DNA of 27,461 nucleotides from Bacillota bacterium (GCA_023434855.1 JAEYSJ010000014.1:1-27461); one strand, 5' to 3'. Counted from the stretch's first letter, positions 6,714 through 13,949 are shown. Numbers and translations are program-made. Notes: generated by a model from the sequence alone, not told the origin.

Positions 6714-7271
6714 ATGTTATTTACCGCTTCAGGCATGTCAGCTGATGTGCCTATTCAAAAACTGATAACTTCCATGCGCATTGATGAATGGCTGCAGGAA
6801 GATGTATTCCATACCAAATGGTGGTTTCTCGTAGGCTTATTTATTTTTTCGGCATTTATTTGGTGCAAAATGGTCGATAAAACCCGTCTGCCTGAAATTG
6901 TGTTGTTCGCGGGATTTACAACAGTAGCTACTTTGATCCTAGATGAGTTTGGCGAAGAATTAAGTATGTGGGATTACCCTACTGACGTATTTCCGATATT
7001 TCCGCCTCTCACTGCCATCAATTTAGCTTCTTTACCCGTAATCTATTCACTTATTTATCAGTATTTTAAAACATGGAAATCTTTTCTAAAAGCAACTATC
7101 ATAATGGCTTTTATATTTTCCTTTATCTTGGAACCTATCCTTGTTTGGGGCGAGCTTTATCAGTTGCTGAAATGGAAATATTATTACGGATTGCCAATCT
7201 ATATTGCATTGGCGTTGTTTATCAGGTGGATAGTGGTTATTATCTATAATACTGCTGAGAAAGCTAAGTAG
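6714..7271 (+). CDS. CBO0543-family integral membrane protein, copy 2
   Basis: The protein has 185 residues and aligns with copy 1 over its whole length, roughly two thirds identical by eye: LFTASGMSADVPIQKL against LLTVSGVAADVNIQKL, then EWLQED, TRLPEI, GEELSMWDYP, FPIFPPLTAINLASLP and LLKWKYYYG. The topology is the same. The ORF could open at ATG 6696, but a GGAGG site lies between it and ATG 6714, and the alignment with copy 1 also begins at 6714. The gene ends the tandem pair and faces the convergent copy 3. No strong terminator is visible in 7272-7436. Confidence 0.85.
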   Translation: MLFTASGMSADVPIQKLITSMRIDEWLQEDVFHTKWWFLVGLFIFSAFIWCKMVDKTRLPEIVLFAGFTTVATLILDEFGEELSMWDYPTDVFPIFPPLTAINLASLPVIYSLIYQYFKTWKSFLKATIIMAFIFSFILEPILVWGELYQLLKWKYYYGLPIYIALALFIRWIVVIIYNTAEKAK

Positions 7272-7436
7272 CCGTTAAGCTTCCATATGGTAAAACTGTT
7301 CAAAAAAAATCATGATAGAAACTGGTTGAACATCTAAATAGATCGGAATTTTAACTTCCAAATCTCCTAAGTCACACAAATTAAAATGTTTGTCGGGCAT
7401 ACCAGAATTCTCGTGGCCTCCCAAACCCACCCATTA

Positions 7437-8003
7437 CTATTGCTTCCGTATCTGGGATTCACTTATCGTGACGATCGCGTCAACAATCCGCTTATGGGTG
7501 TAGGCTATAGCCATATAGACCGGAAAAGAAAAACTATATTTCCAGGATATTGGGTAATATATGCCCATCCAAGTCACCACTGGTTCTGCTATCCAGGTCA
7601 TGATCGACGTCATCACTATCATTGCAATCATATACTGTCTCCACGGCACGAAATACTGGTAGACTAACATGTAGCCAACCGGCATCATGGAGTAGTTTAC
7701 CGGGATCATCTGCGGAAAGATCGGTATCGTTTTGTGTACGTATGTCCACCAGCCCAGTTCAGTGCCCACCTGGTCCATCCAATTAGCGGTCGAAATGACC
7801 ATCAGACCCATAGTCACGATTGGCAGCAGGCGTTTTTTGTCCACCAGCTTCCACCATATTATATACGGAATGATCAACATCGCCAGCAGAACGTACCACT
7901 GCCATGAATAGAGGTCATGCTGCAACCAAAATTCGATGCGTTGCTGACTGAAAGCCATATGGGTGTTGAAAATTGCCATGAATTCTTCGGGAATTTGCGG
8001 CAA
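7437..8003 (-). CDS. CBO0543-family integral membrane protein, copy 3 (divergent paralogue)
   Basis: The protein has 188 residues and shares the family layout: IEFWLQHDLYSWQWYVLL, then DKKRLLPI, a GTELGWWTYVHKTIPIFPQ segment, VGYMLVYQYFVPWRQYM, and SWKYSFSFPVYMAIAY. It is more distant from copies 1 and 2 than they are from each other, and its DNA is visibly richer in G+C. The open frame extends to 8123, but those residues lie in another gene. A TTG at 8001-8003, preceded by AAGGGGG at good spacing, gives exactly the length of copy 1 and the same 31 residues before the DL motif, so that start is chosen. It lies 53 bases downstream of the decayed gene at 8057-8721, with which it was probably cotranscribed. 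Confidence 0.8.
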   Translation of the reverse strand: MPQIPEEFMAIFNTHMAFSQQRIEFWLQHDLYSWQWYVLLAMLIIPYIIWWKLVDKKRLLPIVTMGLMVISTANWMDQVGTELGWWTYVHKTIPIFPQMIPVNYSMMPVGYMLVYQYFVPWRQYMIAMIVMTSIMTWIAEPVVTWMGIYYPISWKYSFSFPVYMAIAYTHKRIVDAIVTISESQIRKQ

Positions 8004-8056
8004 GTTTATACCCCCTTCACCGCTGGCTAAATTGAATTCGTCGACATGACGACCTC

Positions 8057-8721
8057 TTATTCCTTCCGCCCAACGCCCTGGGCCAGGTGCCCGGCCAACA
8101 CCCGCTCCACCATTCGGCTTCACTCTTTTGGCATGCCACGATCAGCACTACTTCTGTGTTTTTGCCAGTAGACGGCTGTTTTTCGGCGTACAGCCGGTAG
8201 TAAATATATTTGAAGGCGAATCCCAGAAAGCCGCCACCGAACAGGCCGATAGTTCCCCAGATCACCGGCCCCCATGTCCACATGAAGCCCCACATCATCC
8301 CGAACAACATAAAGACGGTGCCAAAAAAAGTGGCCAAATCCATCGTGCCCAGGCCGTCCGCGCGATGAATAGTATCCATCAATGCTTTTTCTTTTTGCGG
8401 CACATTCAGGGGAATGGCACAAATCTGGCCTTCGGGAATGCCTTTCTGTTTGAGCTCGGAGATGACGAGCTCCAGCATCATGGAATACTCAAACGAGGCT
8501 GTGACGTTGACACTGGCCTGGGTATTGACAAGCATTTCCCAGAAAAAGGGCAGAAAACCGGATACATAGCTGCCCATGCTGATATGATCGAACCCTGGAT
8601 ATGTAAACGATCACCAGGCGATTGTCCAGGGATTGTGCAGATGAAAAAAGTTAGTGGCCATAGAGCTCATCATTCCGTTGGGGCGGCGCGGTTGTTGCTG
8701 TTGTTGCTGCTGTTGAGCCAT
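8057..8721 (-). pseudogene. Decayed chimeric membrane-protein gene: nonsense codon, frameshift, probable internal deletion
   Basis: An ATG at 8721 with GGAGGAG before it opens a frame starting with a poly-Gln run (residues 3-10), then PRRPNGMM and HLHNPWTIAW. A TGA at 8611-8613 interrupts it, in the place of a likely second Trp. The same frame continues: SFTYPGFDHISMGSYVSGF, a membrane segment, NTQASVN, then a segment VTASFEYSMMLELVISELK with two transmembrane helices (about 8210-8330) and a NTEVVLIVACQKSEAE tail. At 8113 one base appears to be missing: the next frame gives MVERVLAGHLAQGVGRKE and a TAA at 8057. From memory of such families, the part up to NTQA resembles the N-terminus of a larger PGFGH-type membrane protein, and VTASFEYS the start of a separate small protein, so a deletion may have joined two genes near 8505. 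Function is unknown; sequencing error is an alternative for the frameshift. Confidence 0.6.
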
Positions 8722-8959
8722 ACTCCTCCAACTTTCATGCATTGATTGTTTCTAGTGTTCGCGGGATGGGGGAACAATTATACATTTTTCACGAACACCT
8801 CATGGAATCTAATAAAACCCCACCCGTTGAATACGTACATCCAACGTTCATTGCAACTTCTGGACTACCTTCTAGGCTTTATCCTCTGTTTTACTGCTCA
8901 CAATTCCGATCTTATTAACCCCAGCCCTCTTACGCCCGAAGTAGTCCAATAGAAACTTA

Positions 8960-8993
8960 ACCGCCAAACCCTACACCCGGTTTGGCGGTCTTT
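8960..8993 (+). terminator. Strong hairpin with T-rich tail
   Basis: ACCGCCAAACC (8960-8970) pairs perfectly with GGTTTGGCGGT (8979-8989), followed by CTTTAATT on the plus strand. No coding gene ends nearby on that strand; 8722-9319 otherwise holds no convincing gene. Confidence 0.55.
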
Positions 8994-9160
8994 AATTACG
9001 TATCTGTGATAATTCATATTTAATACTTCAAGTGCTACTAAATTTTCCAAAAAACCCGCGTAAAAATTGACGCGCAATAATTCTTGCCTACCCATCGGTT
9101 CAGCATTTGGCAAGGTTTGGGAAGGACCATGGAGGGGATTATTGGCAACTCTCATCGCTT

Positions 9161-9184
9161 ACACTGGGTAGCCCAGTGTTTTCT
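9161..9184 (+). terminator. Intrinsic terminator-like hairpin
   Basis: ACACTGGG and CCCAGTGT form an 8-bp stem with loop TAG, followed by TTTCTC on the plus strand. Together with the hairpin at 8960 it brackets about 170 bases that could hold a small plus-strand RNA, but no promoter stands out. Confidence 0.45.
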
Positions 9185-9192
9185 CATAATAA

Positions 9193-9216
9193 AGGACAGG
9201 CAAATTAGCCTGTCCT
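9193..9216 (-). terminator. Intrinsic terminator-like hairpin
   Basis: AGGACAGGC (9193-9201) pairs with GCCTGTCCT (9208-9216). On the minus strand it is followed by TTATTATG. It may end the leftward transcript that carries the small ORF at 9320. Confidence 0.5.
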
Positions 9217-9319
9217 CTTAGTACGCACAAATATTAAAATTGTCCTCATAAAACGCCCGTAAGGGTCAACTTCACATAATACAAAAAGCTCTGAACTTAA
9301 TAAGTACATCTTTCATTGC

Positions 9320-9508
9320 TCAACTCACCCCAGCAATTAATGCTTTTACTGCACTCTCAAATATTTCTTCGCGAGTTTTCCCCTCCGGCGCGCACTTTGG
9401 ATTAAATAAAGCATAAGAGCTTATTTCAACACTTTGTCCTTGATTTGAAATGCGCTCTGCTAATATCAATATTTCATTCGCTGGATCATATTTATCTTCT
9501 TTCAGCAA
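9320..9508 (-). CDS. Hypothetical small protein, possibly a fragment
   Basis: A 62-residue frame starts at TTG 9508 and has protein-like composition: an acidic, helical C-terminus (TREEIFESAVKALIAGVS) and a central ISSYALFNPKCAPEG. I do not recognise it. There is no clear ribosome site at TTG. An ATG in another frame about 20 bases upstream (reading MKNETY) would join this frame if one T were added to the TATTG run, so the gene may carry a frameshift. It lies between EFR1-like 9616 and the terminator at 9193. Confidence 0.35.
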   Translation of the reverse strand: MLKEDKYDPANEILILAERISNQGQSVEISSYALFNPKCAPEGKTREEIFESAVKALIAGVS

Positions 9509-9615
9509 TATGTTTCATTTTTCATAAGGCAAAATTGTCGTCAACCTAAGTGTAGAAAAGGTCAAATAGTGTAACCTTACGTACTGGACAGGGTATTTTG
9601 TTAATGCAAAAAAAT

Positions 9616-10671
9616 CTATTTAGGATATATGTCTCCCAGTGATACCCCTGGTGCCTTGTACCGCCGGAAATAGCGGGTATGGGATAGTTTTCCAGTGACT
9701 GTTCGGATAAGCCTACTGCCAAATGAAAAATGTATAAAATAATAGGAGATGGCGATAGCTAACAGTATGTAGCAGTATTGGATGGCAAACCCTAGTAGCG
9801 GAATTGCCTCCAAGTTTAGGCCGTACCATTCAGTCGAATAGTGCATCATGTAGGCGATGAAAGGTACTGAAGTAATATAATAAAAGAGAGTAATGATGAT
9901 AGGGCTAACTTCAATCGCCTTCTGCGGACAGAAGTTCATACACGCCATGCAACTATCGCAAGCGTATGTCCAATAAGGACGTTTGGGTATACCTCTCATT
10001 TTTAAAGCCTTCTTGGGACATATTGACTGACATAATAAACAACCGTTACACTTGTCTGATGCGAAAAACAGTTTGGCTAAGATAAGTTGAGCTAGAATTA
10101 GGTACATTAGGGAGAGTTTCGCTAACACTAATCCCAGTGAAAGCTGAACCACCCCGTCATAATGTTTTCTCCCGGACATGACGGCATAGAGCATGGACTT
10201 TACTTTGCTTTCGGCAAAACTGGTAATTACAGTAGCATTTTCTTCGCTCATTCCCCAATGGACGGCGGTCCAGTTGCTAGGCATGTCGACTCCCATAATA
10301 CACCGTACGGAGTAATCCTTTAACCATAGCAGCAATGCAATTAGATACCCAGCAGTACCCTCTAGACCAGGGATAAATACACTTTTAACTCTCATGCCTG
10401 CGCGGGTAGGTAAAACAACGGCATGACGTTTTTCTCCCTTTTCCAGACGCAAAACATATTTCATCATCAGCCATGGGGAAGTGAATCCATGGGTCGGATA
10501 GGTAAATACAGCCAATGCTTGAGGCGGAACAGACTGTCTTTCCGCTGCTGCTCTTACTTGAACTAAATCGCTACCAATTCCATTTTCATCCGCAGCATGC
10601 GCACTCCATTTGGCAATCTTGTAAGAATTGCCTGTTCCTGTCATATAATAGACAACTACTTTTTGATACAC
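9616..10671 (-). CDS. EFR1-like flavodoxin / 2x[4Fe-4S] ferredoxin membrane protein
   Basis: The protein has 351 residues. It begins with a flavodoxin-like domain (about 1-165) with the FMN phosphate-loop-like TGTGNSYKIA at 11-20. A hydrophobic stretch (about 178-203) leads into a bacterial ferredoxin domain with two CxxCxxCxxxC motifs (Cys208, 211, 214, 218 and Cys238, 241, 244, 248), each followed by P(K/Q)KA. Two further transmembrane segments lie at about 258-275 and 290-315, then a basic tail. Proteins of this plan are annotated EFR1 family ferredoxins. Coupling of a flavodoxin to iron-sulfur electron transfer at the membrane is expected; the redox partner is unknown. The start is GTG 10671, with GAGGTG six bases upstream. 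It appears to be a single-gene unit; no good terminator is seen after it. Confidence 0.85.
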   Translation of the reverse strand: MYQKVVVYYMTGTGNSYKIAKWSAHAADENGIGSDLVQVRAAAERQSVPPQALAVFTYPTHGFTSPWLMMKYVLRLEKGEKRHAVVLPTRAGMRVKSVFIPGLEGTAGYLIALLLWLKDYSVRCIMGVDMPSNWTAVHWGMSEENATVITSFAESKVKSMLYAVMSGRKHYDGVVQLSLGLVLAKLSLMYLILAQLILAKLFFASDKCNGCLLCQSICPKKALKMRGIPKRPYWTYACDSCMACMNFCPQKAIEVSPIIITLFYYITSVPFIAYMMHYSTEWYGLNLEAIPLLGFAIQYCYILLAIAISYYFIHFSFGSRLIRTVTGKLSHTRYFRRYKAPGVSLGDIYPK

Positions 10672-10820
10672 ATCATATCACCTCAAAGCTAATTTCTTAA
10701 CCGTCCAGCAAACCGTTCTTATTATCAGCCGGAATATGGCTTGCCCTGCAAAACGTTCAACTTAGAATGCTTAAAATATCTTAATTATGGTTGTATACCG
10801 GTATATGTATTACTAGAGAC

Positions 10821-10829
10821 TGCTATAAT
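10821..10829 (+). promoter_or_regulatory. Extended -10 promoter (TGCTATAAT)
   Basis: A perfect TATAAT (10824-10829) with the TGN extension has no good -35 at 17 bases (GTATAT). It would start a transcript near 10836 that ends at the terminator at 10961-10995. Confidence 0.45.
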
Positions 10830-10835
10830 GCGGTG

Positions 10836-10995
10836 CATCGTAGTAGCAAGCGAAGTATCTAGAATTTCGCGAGATCCATATTCTAGTAAGGCCGAAAGAT
10901 CCGTTGCTGCTATCGATTTAGATCAAGCTAGACCTAAAAAAGGCAAATAGATTAAACATACAAAGGGATGCATTAGGGCATCCTTTGATTTTTTT
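10836..10995 (+). ncRNA. Candidate short transcript (~160 nt) of unknown function
   Basis: The interval lies between an extended -10 element and a strong plus-strand terminator and carries no recognised gene. A frame running from 10828 to 10950 gives a 40-residue peptide ending ARPKKGK, but it lacks a ribosome site and its ATG would precede the predicted transcript start. A small RNA or a very small protein are both possible. No extended fold was evident by eye beyond the terminator. Confidence 0.3.
10961..10995 (+). terminator. Strong intrinsic terminator
   Basis: CAAAGGGATGC (10961-10971) pairs with GCATCCTTTG (10978-10987), with one bulged G, and is followed by ATTTTTTT on the plus strand. 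Confidence 0.8.
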
Positions 10996-11065
10996 CAGCA
11001 GACTTTGTACGCCAATATGTTTTCACAAGAAAAAGAATAGTAATATCAATCCTATACCCAAAAGG

Positions 11066-11302
11066 CTAAGATATATTGGTTATAGAAATGACAAGAACTG
11101 TGTAAAAATACCTGTATTGTTTGCCAGCGATTCTATTCCCATAAATCTCAAAAAATCTTGGTGCAGAATTATCTATGTATTTTTGATGCTCACTTTTTTC
11201 AAATAATTCCTCATAAATATAGTAAATCTGGTGTATCCCAAAAACATGGTTAGTAAAGACCTTTATCAACTGTTCCCCGTTAATATCCTGGTTAGCTTCC
11301 AT
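11066..11302 (-). CDS. Small protein resembling a truncated AbiU2/HEPN-like domain
   Basis: This 78-residue frame starts at ATG 11302 with an AGAGGGG ribosome site, rather than at the in-frame TTG 11320 that contains that site. The segment FTNHVFGIHQIYYIYEELFEKSEHQKYIDNSAPRFFEIY (in two parts, about residues 14-53) resembles the beginning of AbiU2-type HEPN proteins, where a helix with YxxLF is followed by LNxxAPxFF. After that point the sequence loses the pattern and ends early, whereas relatives are much longer. It may be a 3'-truncated defence-gene remnant. The likeness is from memory and only moderate. Confidence 0.4.
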   Translation of the reverse strand: MEANQDINGEQLIKVFTNHVFGIHQIYYIYEELFEKSEHQKYIDNSAPRFFEIYGNRIAGKQYRYFYTVLVISITNIS

Positions 11303-11400
11303 GTATCCCCTCTCTTTCAATACGTATTATTCCAATTATACAATATCTAGCGAACATATAAAGTCCTTGTTAAATCTAAAACGATTAACTTTAAATATTC

Positions 11401-11444
11401 CAAAAAACAAAACCCCTACCCTGGCGCCAACCAGCATAGGGGTT
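11401..11444 (-). terminator. Intrinsic terminator after the radical SAM gene
   Basis: AACCCCTA (11411-11418) and TAGGGGTT (11437-11444) form the stem. On the minus strand the run TTTTGTTTTTTG follows. It lies 22 bases after the stop codon of the radical SAM gene. Confidence 0.8.
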
Positions 11445-11466
11445 ACTAATGTGTAAAGACTTGAAC

Positions 11467-12801
11467 TTATTTGCAATAACTATCAAACACCTGATCAGTG
11501 TGACTACCGACCCCAGCAAGGCATGTTCCCGCACAGGTTGTATTATAGGAGCATTGACACCTTTTAGCTTTGCGTATCGCAACGAAAGGTAAACTGTGCC
11601 AGAGATCAATGATACCGGATTCCTTAATGTTTCCACAATATCCTTCCATTGCCGCGCAAGGCTTAACATCTCCGCTAGAACTCACGTACATAAGCGTGCG
11701 TCCAGCTGGGCAACCATAGAAAGCCGCGTTTTGCGGAATAGTCATATAAGGTGATGTCCCACCTGCTTCAACTAGCATATCGCCCAAGAATTTTTCTCGC
11801 AGAGCACTAACAGTTGCGCCAATCCTTTCACGACTTTCGTGATCCCATTGCGGTAGATTTATTCCCCTCCCTTTTGGAGTCAATACAAGAAAACGAATAA
11901 GGTTCACTCCTAGATCTTTTGCCAAAGATGCGGCAGATTCTATCTCTGCAATGTTGTCGTGTGTAACTGTAAATGATATGGTTACCGCTCGCGCGGCATT
12001 ACCTTTCAGGTAACGGATACCCTGAACGCTTCGTTCGAACGAACCAAGTTGCCCCACAACACCATCGTGGGTTGCTGCGGTCGAGCCGTGAAGACTCACC
12101 TGAATGGAATCAAATACTGCAGCCAGCCGGACTGCTAACTTTTCGTCCAACAACCATCCATTCGTCCCCAAGGAGAGGTAACGAACCCCAGCCATCCTTG
12201 CTACAATTGCTAGTTCGACCAATTCTGGATGGCAAGTAGGCTCACCTCCCATAAATGTGATTGCAGATACACCAATTTGACCTGCTTGCTCTAGAAAAGC
12301 GATAAGCTCTCTAAGGTTAAGTTCATCAGGATGAATCAAAGGCGTCGCAGCTCTTGAGCAGTGCCGGCAGGCAAAATTACATGTAGAAGTAAGGTCTAAC
12401 TCGATCTTAGTAGGAATCATTGAGAACCAGCCATAGCTTTCATTGCGGTAAATGGCCCTATATTCATCGCCGATATCAAATATATTCAGCATGGCATCAT
12501 CGTTACAAGTATAGCCAATAAGTCCTCGCGAGTAGTATTGCTCCAAATCATGTATTTCGCGGTCATTATTGCATATTGAGCAAGCGGGTTTACCTTGCAA
12601 CGCTTGGATTAAACCCAGCGACTCCACCAGGAACGTACCTTTGGAACTCTCCAAGCGCCATCCAACATGCATCCGAATTGCATAAATACTACACTGAAGA
12701 TACAGCGGACTCGTTGTATTTGGGAGAGACGTCCGTTCGATTGTCGCGGTTATTTCCGGCAATAGACACGGAACAAACTGCTCGGTCGAGAATTTATACA
12801 T
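11467..12801 (-). CDS. Radical SAM/SPASM-type protein with an N-terminal PqqD-like region (peptide maturase candidate)
   Basis: The protein has 444 residues from ATG 12801, the codon preceded by an AGGTG site; the open frame reaches 12849 without such a site. Residues 1-110 are predicted helical with a GLIGY end, which may be a PqqD/RRE-like peptide-binding region. The radical SAM core starts with the Fe-S motif C141xxxC145xxC148 (CNFACRHC), then MGGEPTCHPEL (about 184-194) and further barrel strands. A cysteine-rich C-terminus (Cys364, 382, 389, 415, 417, 423, 427, 443) fits SPASM/twitch auxiliary clusters. Such enzymes commonly modify ribosomal peptides or activate partner proteins. It follows the small cysteine-bearing protein 12907-13203 by about 105 bases and ends at a terminator, so the two appear to form a self-contained unit. 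The substrate is not known. Confidence 0.85.
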   Translation of the reverse strand: MYKFSTEQFVPCLLPEITATIERTSLPNTTSPLYLQCSIYAIRMHVGWRLESSKGTFLVESLGLIQALQGKPACSICNNDREIHDLEQYYSRGLIGYTCNDDAMLNIFDIGDEYRAIYRNESYGWFSMIPTKIELDLTSTCNFACRHCSRAATPLIHPDELNLRELIAFLEQAGQIGVSAITFMGGEPTCHPELVELAIVARMAGVRYLSLGTNGWLLDEKLAVRLAAVFDSIQVSLHGSTAATHDGVVGQLGSFERSVQGIRYLKGNAARAVTISFTVTHDNIAEIESAASLAKDLGVNLIRFLVLTPKGRGINLPQWDHESRERIGATVSALREKFLGDMLVEAGGTSPYMTIPQNAAFYGCPAGRTLMYVSSSGDVKPCAAMEGYCGNIKESGIIDLWHSLPFVAIRKAKRCQCSYNTTCAGTCLAGVGSHTDQVFDSYCK

Positions 12802-12906
12802 ATCGCACCTCACGTCAGAGAATGTTACACTTGCATTATGATCCCCCATATATTTTAAGACCTCTTCATAAACAACACTGCAGATTCCTCAGAAGGTAGT
12901 TATTAT

Positions 12907-13203
12907 CTAACGTGTAAGCTTGATACCCTTTTTTTGAAAAAATTCCCGTAAAGGTTCTTTATTACTCTCGATGAACTCCAATAGCACTTCCGGACGATTT
13001 TGGATGATTTCATCGATCTCTCGATACCCTTCCAGAGGTGCTTCGCATTGACAGCATCCATAATCCCCTGCATCACAACCTTTAATTGAATGTTTAAGTT
13101 GTGATAGGAGATTCTGTTGAAATCTTTTGATTTCCTCTATTACAGTAGCTGTAAGTTCATTCTTTGTTAGAGATGTCGGGGTAGTATTAGTTTTAATTGT
13201 CAT
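12907..13203 (-). CDS. Small cysteine-bearing protein upstream of the radical SAM enzyme (candidate substrate or partner)
   Basis: This 98-residue protein has a very good ribosome site (AGGAGG, 8 bases before ATG). It has a Thr/Asn-rich N-terminus (1-18), a helical stretch (about 16-42), a central cluster CDAGDYGCCQCEAP with Cys43, 50, 51 and 53, and a helical C-terminus ending in KKGIKLTR. I do not recognise the family. Four cysteines within 11 residues suggest thioether cross-linking, metal binding or an Fe-S site. Being first in a two-gene unit with a radical SAM/SPASM enzyme suggests it is the substrate or a dedicated partner. The cluster is internal rather than C-terminal, which is unusual for a leader-plus-core RiPP precursor. 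A long AT-rich leader (13204-13450) lies upstream. Confidence 0.65.
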   Translation of the reverse strand: MTIKTNTTPTSLTKNELTATVIEEIKRFQQNLLSQLKHSIKGCDAGDYGCCQCEAPLEGYREIDEIIQNRPEVLLEFIESNKEPLREFFQKKGIKLTR

Positions 13204-13466
13204 TTTTCTTTCCTCCTTTATATTTGGAAGTTCCTATGGGAAAGCCGAAATACTAGCAAAGCGTTGAACTTCGTATTTTATTCTCTAGGAATAATGTCAT
13301 AAGAGTCTTTTATCAAATTCCCCATTAACAAAAAATCCTACCTATGTTTTATTTTTACATTTTTATGGTATTAATTATATATGCAACTCTCTTCCTAAGC
13401 AATATATAAATTATTTTAATTATCAAAAAAATGGAATTTTCAATAATCTTGCAGTGAATCTCAAAG

Positions 13467-13492
13467 CAGCAGGCCTCTCATTTAGCCTGCTG
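13467..13492. other. Inverted repeat CAGCAGGC/GCCTGCTG overlapping the end of the resolvase relic
   Basis: An 8-bp perfect stem with a 10-base loop spans the stop codon of the relic at 13478. No T-run follows on the minus strand (CTTTGAG); on the plus strand TTCTTC follows. It may be the old terminator of the recombinase gene. Confidence 0.4.
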
Positions 13493-13564
13493 TTCTTCAT
13501 ATTCCTTAACCCTATGATAAAATGTACATCTTTTTAATCCAGCTAGCTTCATTGCTTCCAACGC
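13478..13564 (-). pseudogene. C-terminal relic of a serine recombinase/resolvase (HTH end)
   Basis: Read on the minus strand, the frame gives ALEAMKLAGLKRCTFYHR followed by VKEYEEQQAK and a stop. This matches the ending typical of resolvase-family recombinases, where EAMKLTGLKRTTFYRLVKEYE forms the DNA-binding helix-turn-helix. A TAA lies immediately upstream (13565-13567) and no catalytic domain is found, so only about 28 codons survive. It marks a former mobile element or inversion system in this gap. Confidence 0.55.
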
Positions 13565-13925
13565 TTATAGATGGAAAGAAGGGTGTCAGAGGGACGAGGT
13601 TAGTGACAATCAATAATGTCAAAGCAATAATCGTATTTGGAATAATTCAGTTTTATTTACACTAATTCATCGCTGCCAACAACCCCGTCTCCGCGACATT
13701 CCCGCGACATCCCAGACGTCCCAGATGCCAATGTAAAATCAATCACCCAGACTTACTTGTATGACTATTCTCTTCACTTCTACTATTTTCCTCTCCCAAA
13801 CACGCAGAAACAATCTGGAAAATGGATGTTACTCTTCTTAGCAACTGTCCGCTACCACCGACGTGGCATGATTGCTACTGTAGAAAGTAGGGTAGCAACA
13901 TTTGACCTGTTATTAGACACAACAA
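13565..13925. other. Non-coding gap with possible mobile-element end
   Basis: No gene is convincing here. GTCAGAGGGACGAGGTTAGTGAC (13587-13609, quoted in parts GTCAGAGGGACG and AGGTTAGTGAC) has GTCA/TGAC ends. It resembles the GGGACGGTT-type ends seen near REP-associated Y1 transposase relics, from memory. CGACATTCCCGCGACATCCC at about 13696-13715 is a short imperfect direct repeat of GCGACAT. The stretch appears to be a scar next to the resolvase relic. Confidence 0.3.
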
Positions 13926-13949
13926 AGGCTTCGTGAAAGCTCACGAAGC
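13926..13949 (-). terminator. Intrinsic terminator downstream of tRNA-Pro
   Basis: GGCTTCGTGA (13926-13935) and TCACGAAGCC (13940-13949) form a perfect 10-bp stem with loop AAGC. On the minus strand TTTGTTGTG follows. It lies 23 bases after the tRNA 3' end. Confidence 0.75.

Noticed and set aside
8004..8123. N-terminal extension of the third CBO0543 gene (Gly/Arg/Pro-rich)
   Set aside because: It lies in another frame of the decayed upstream gene; the TTG at 8003 has a ribosome site and matches paralogue length.
8611..8613. TGA read as selenocysteine or programmed readthrough
   Set aside because: There is no SECIS-like hairpin just after it, the neighbouring residue is Trp, and the same gene has a frameshift, so decay is simpler.
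8128..8745. 205-residue plus-strand ORF with a poly-Leu end
   Set aside because: It is antisense to the decayed membrane-protein gene; the Leu run is the complement of its Gln-repeat codons.
11391..11669. 92-residue minus-strand ORF
   Set aside because: It overlaps the end of the radical SAM gene in another frame and the terminator.
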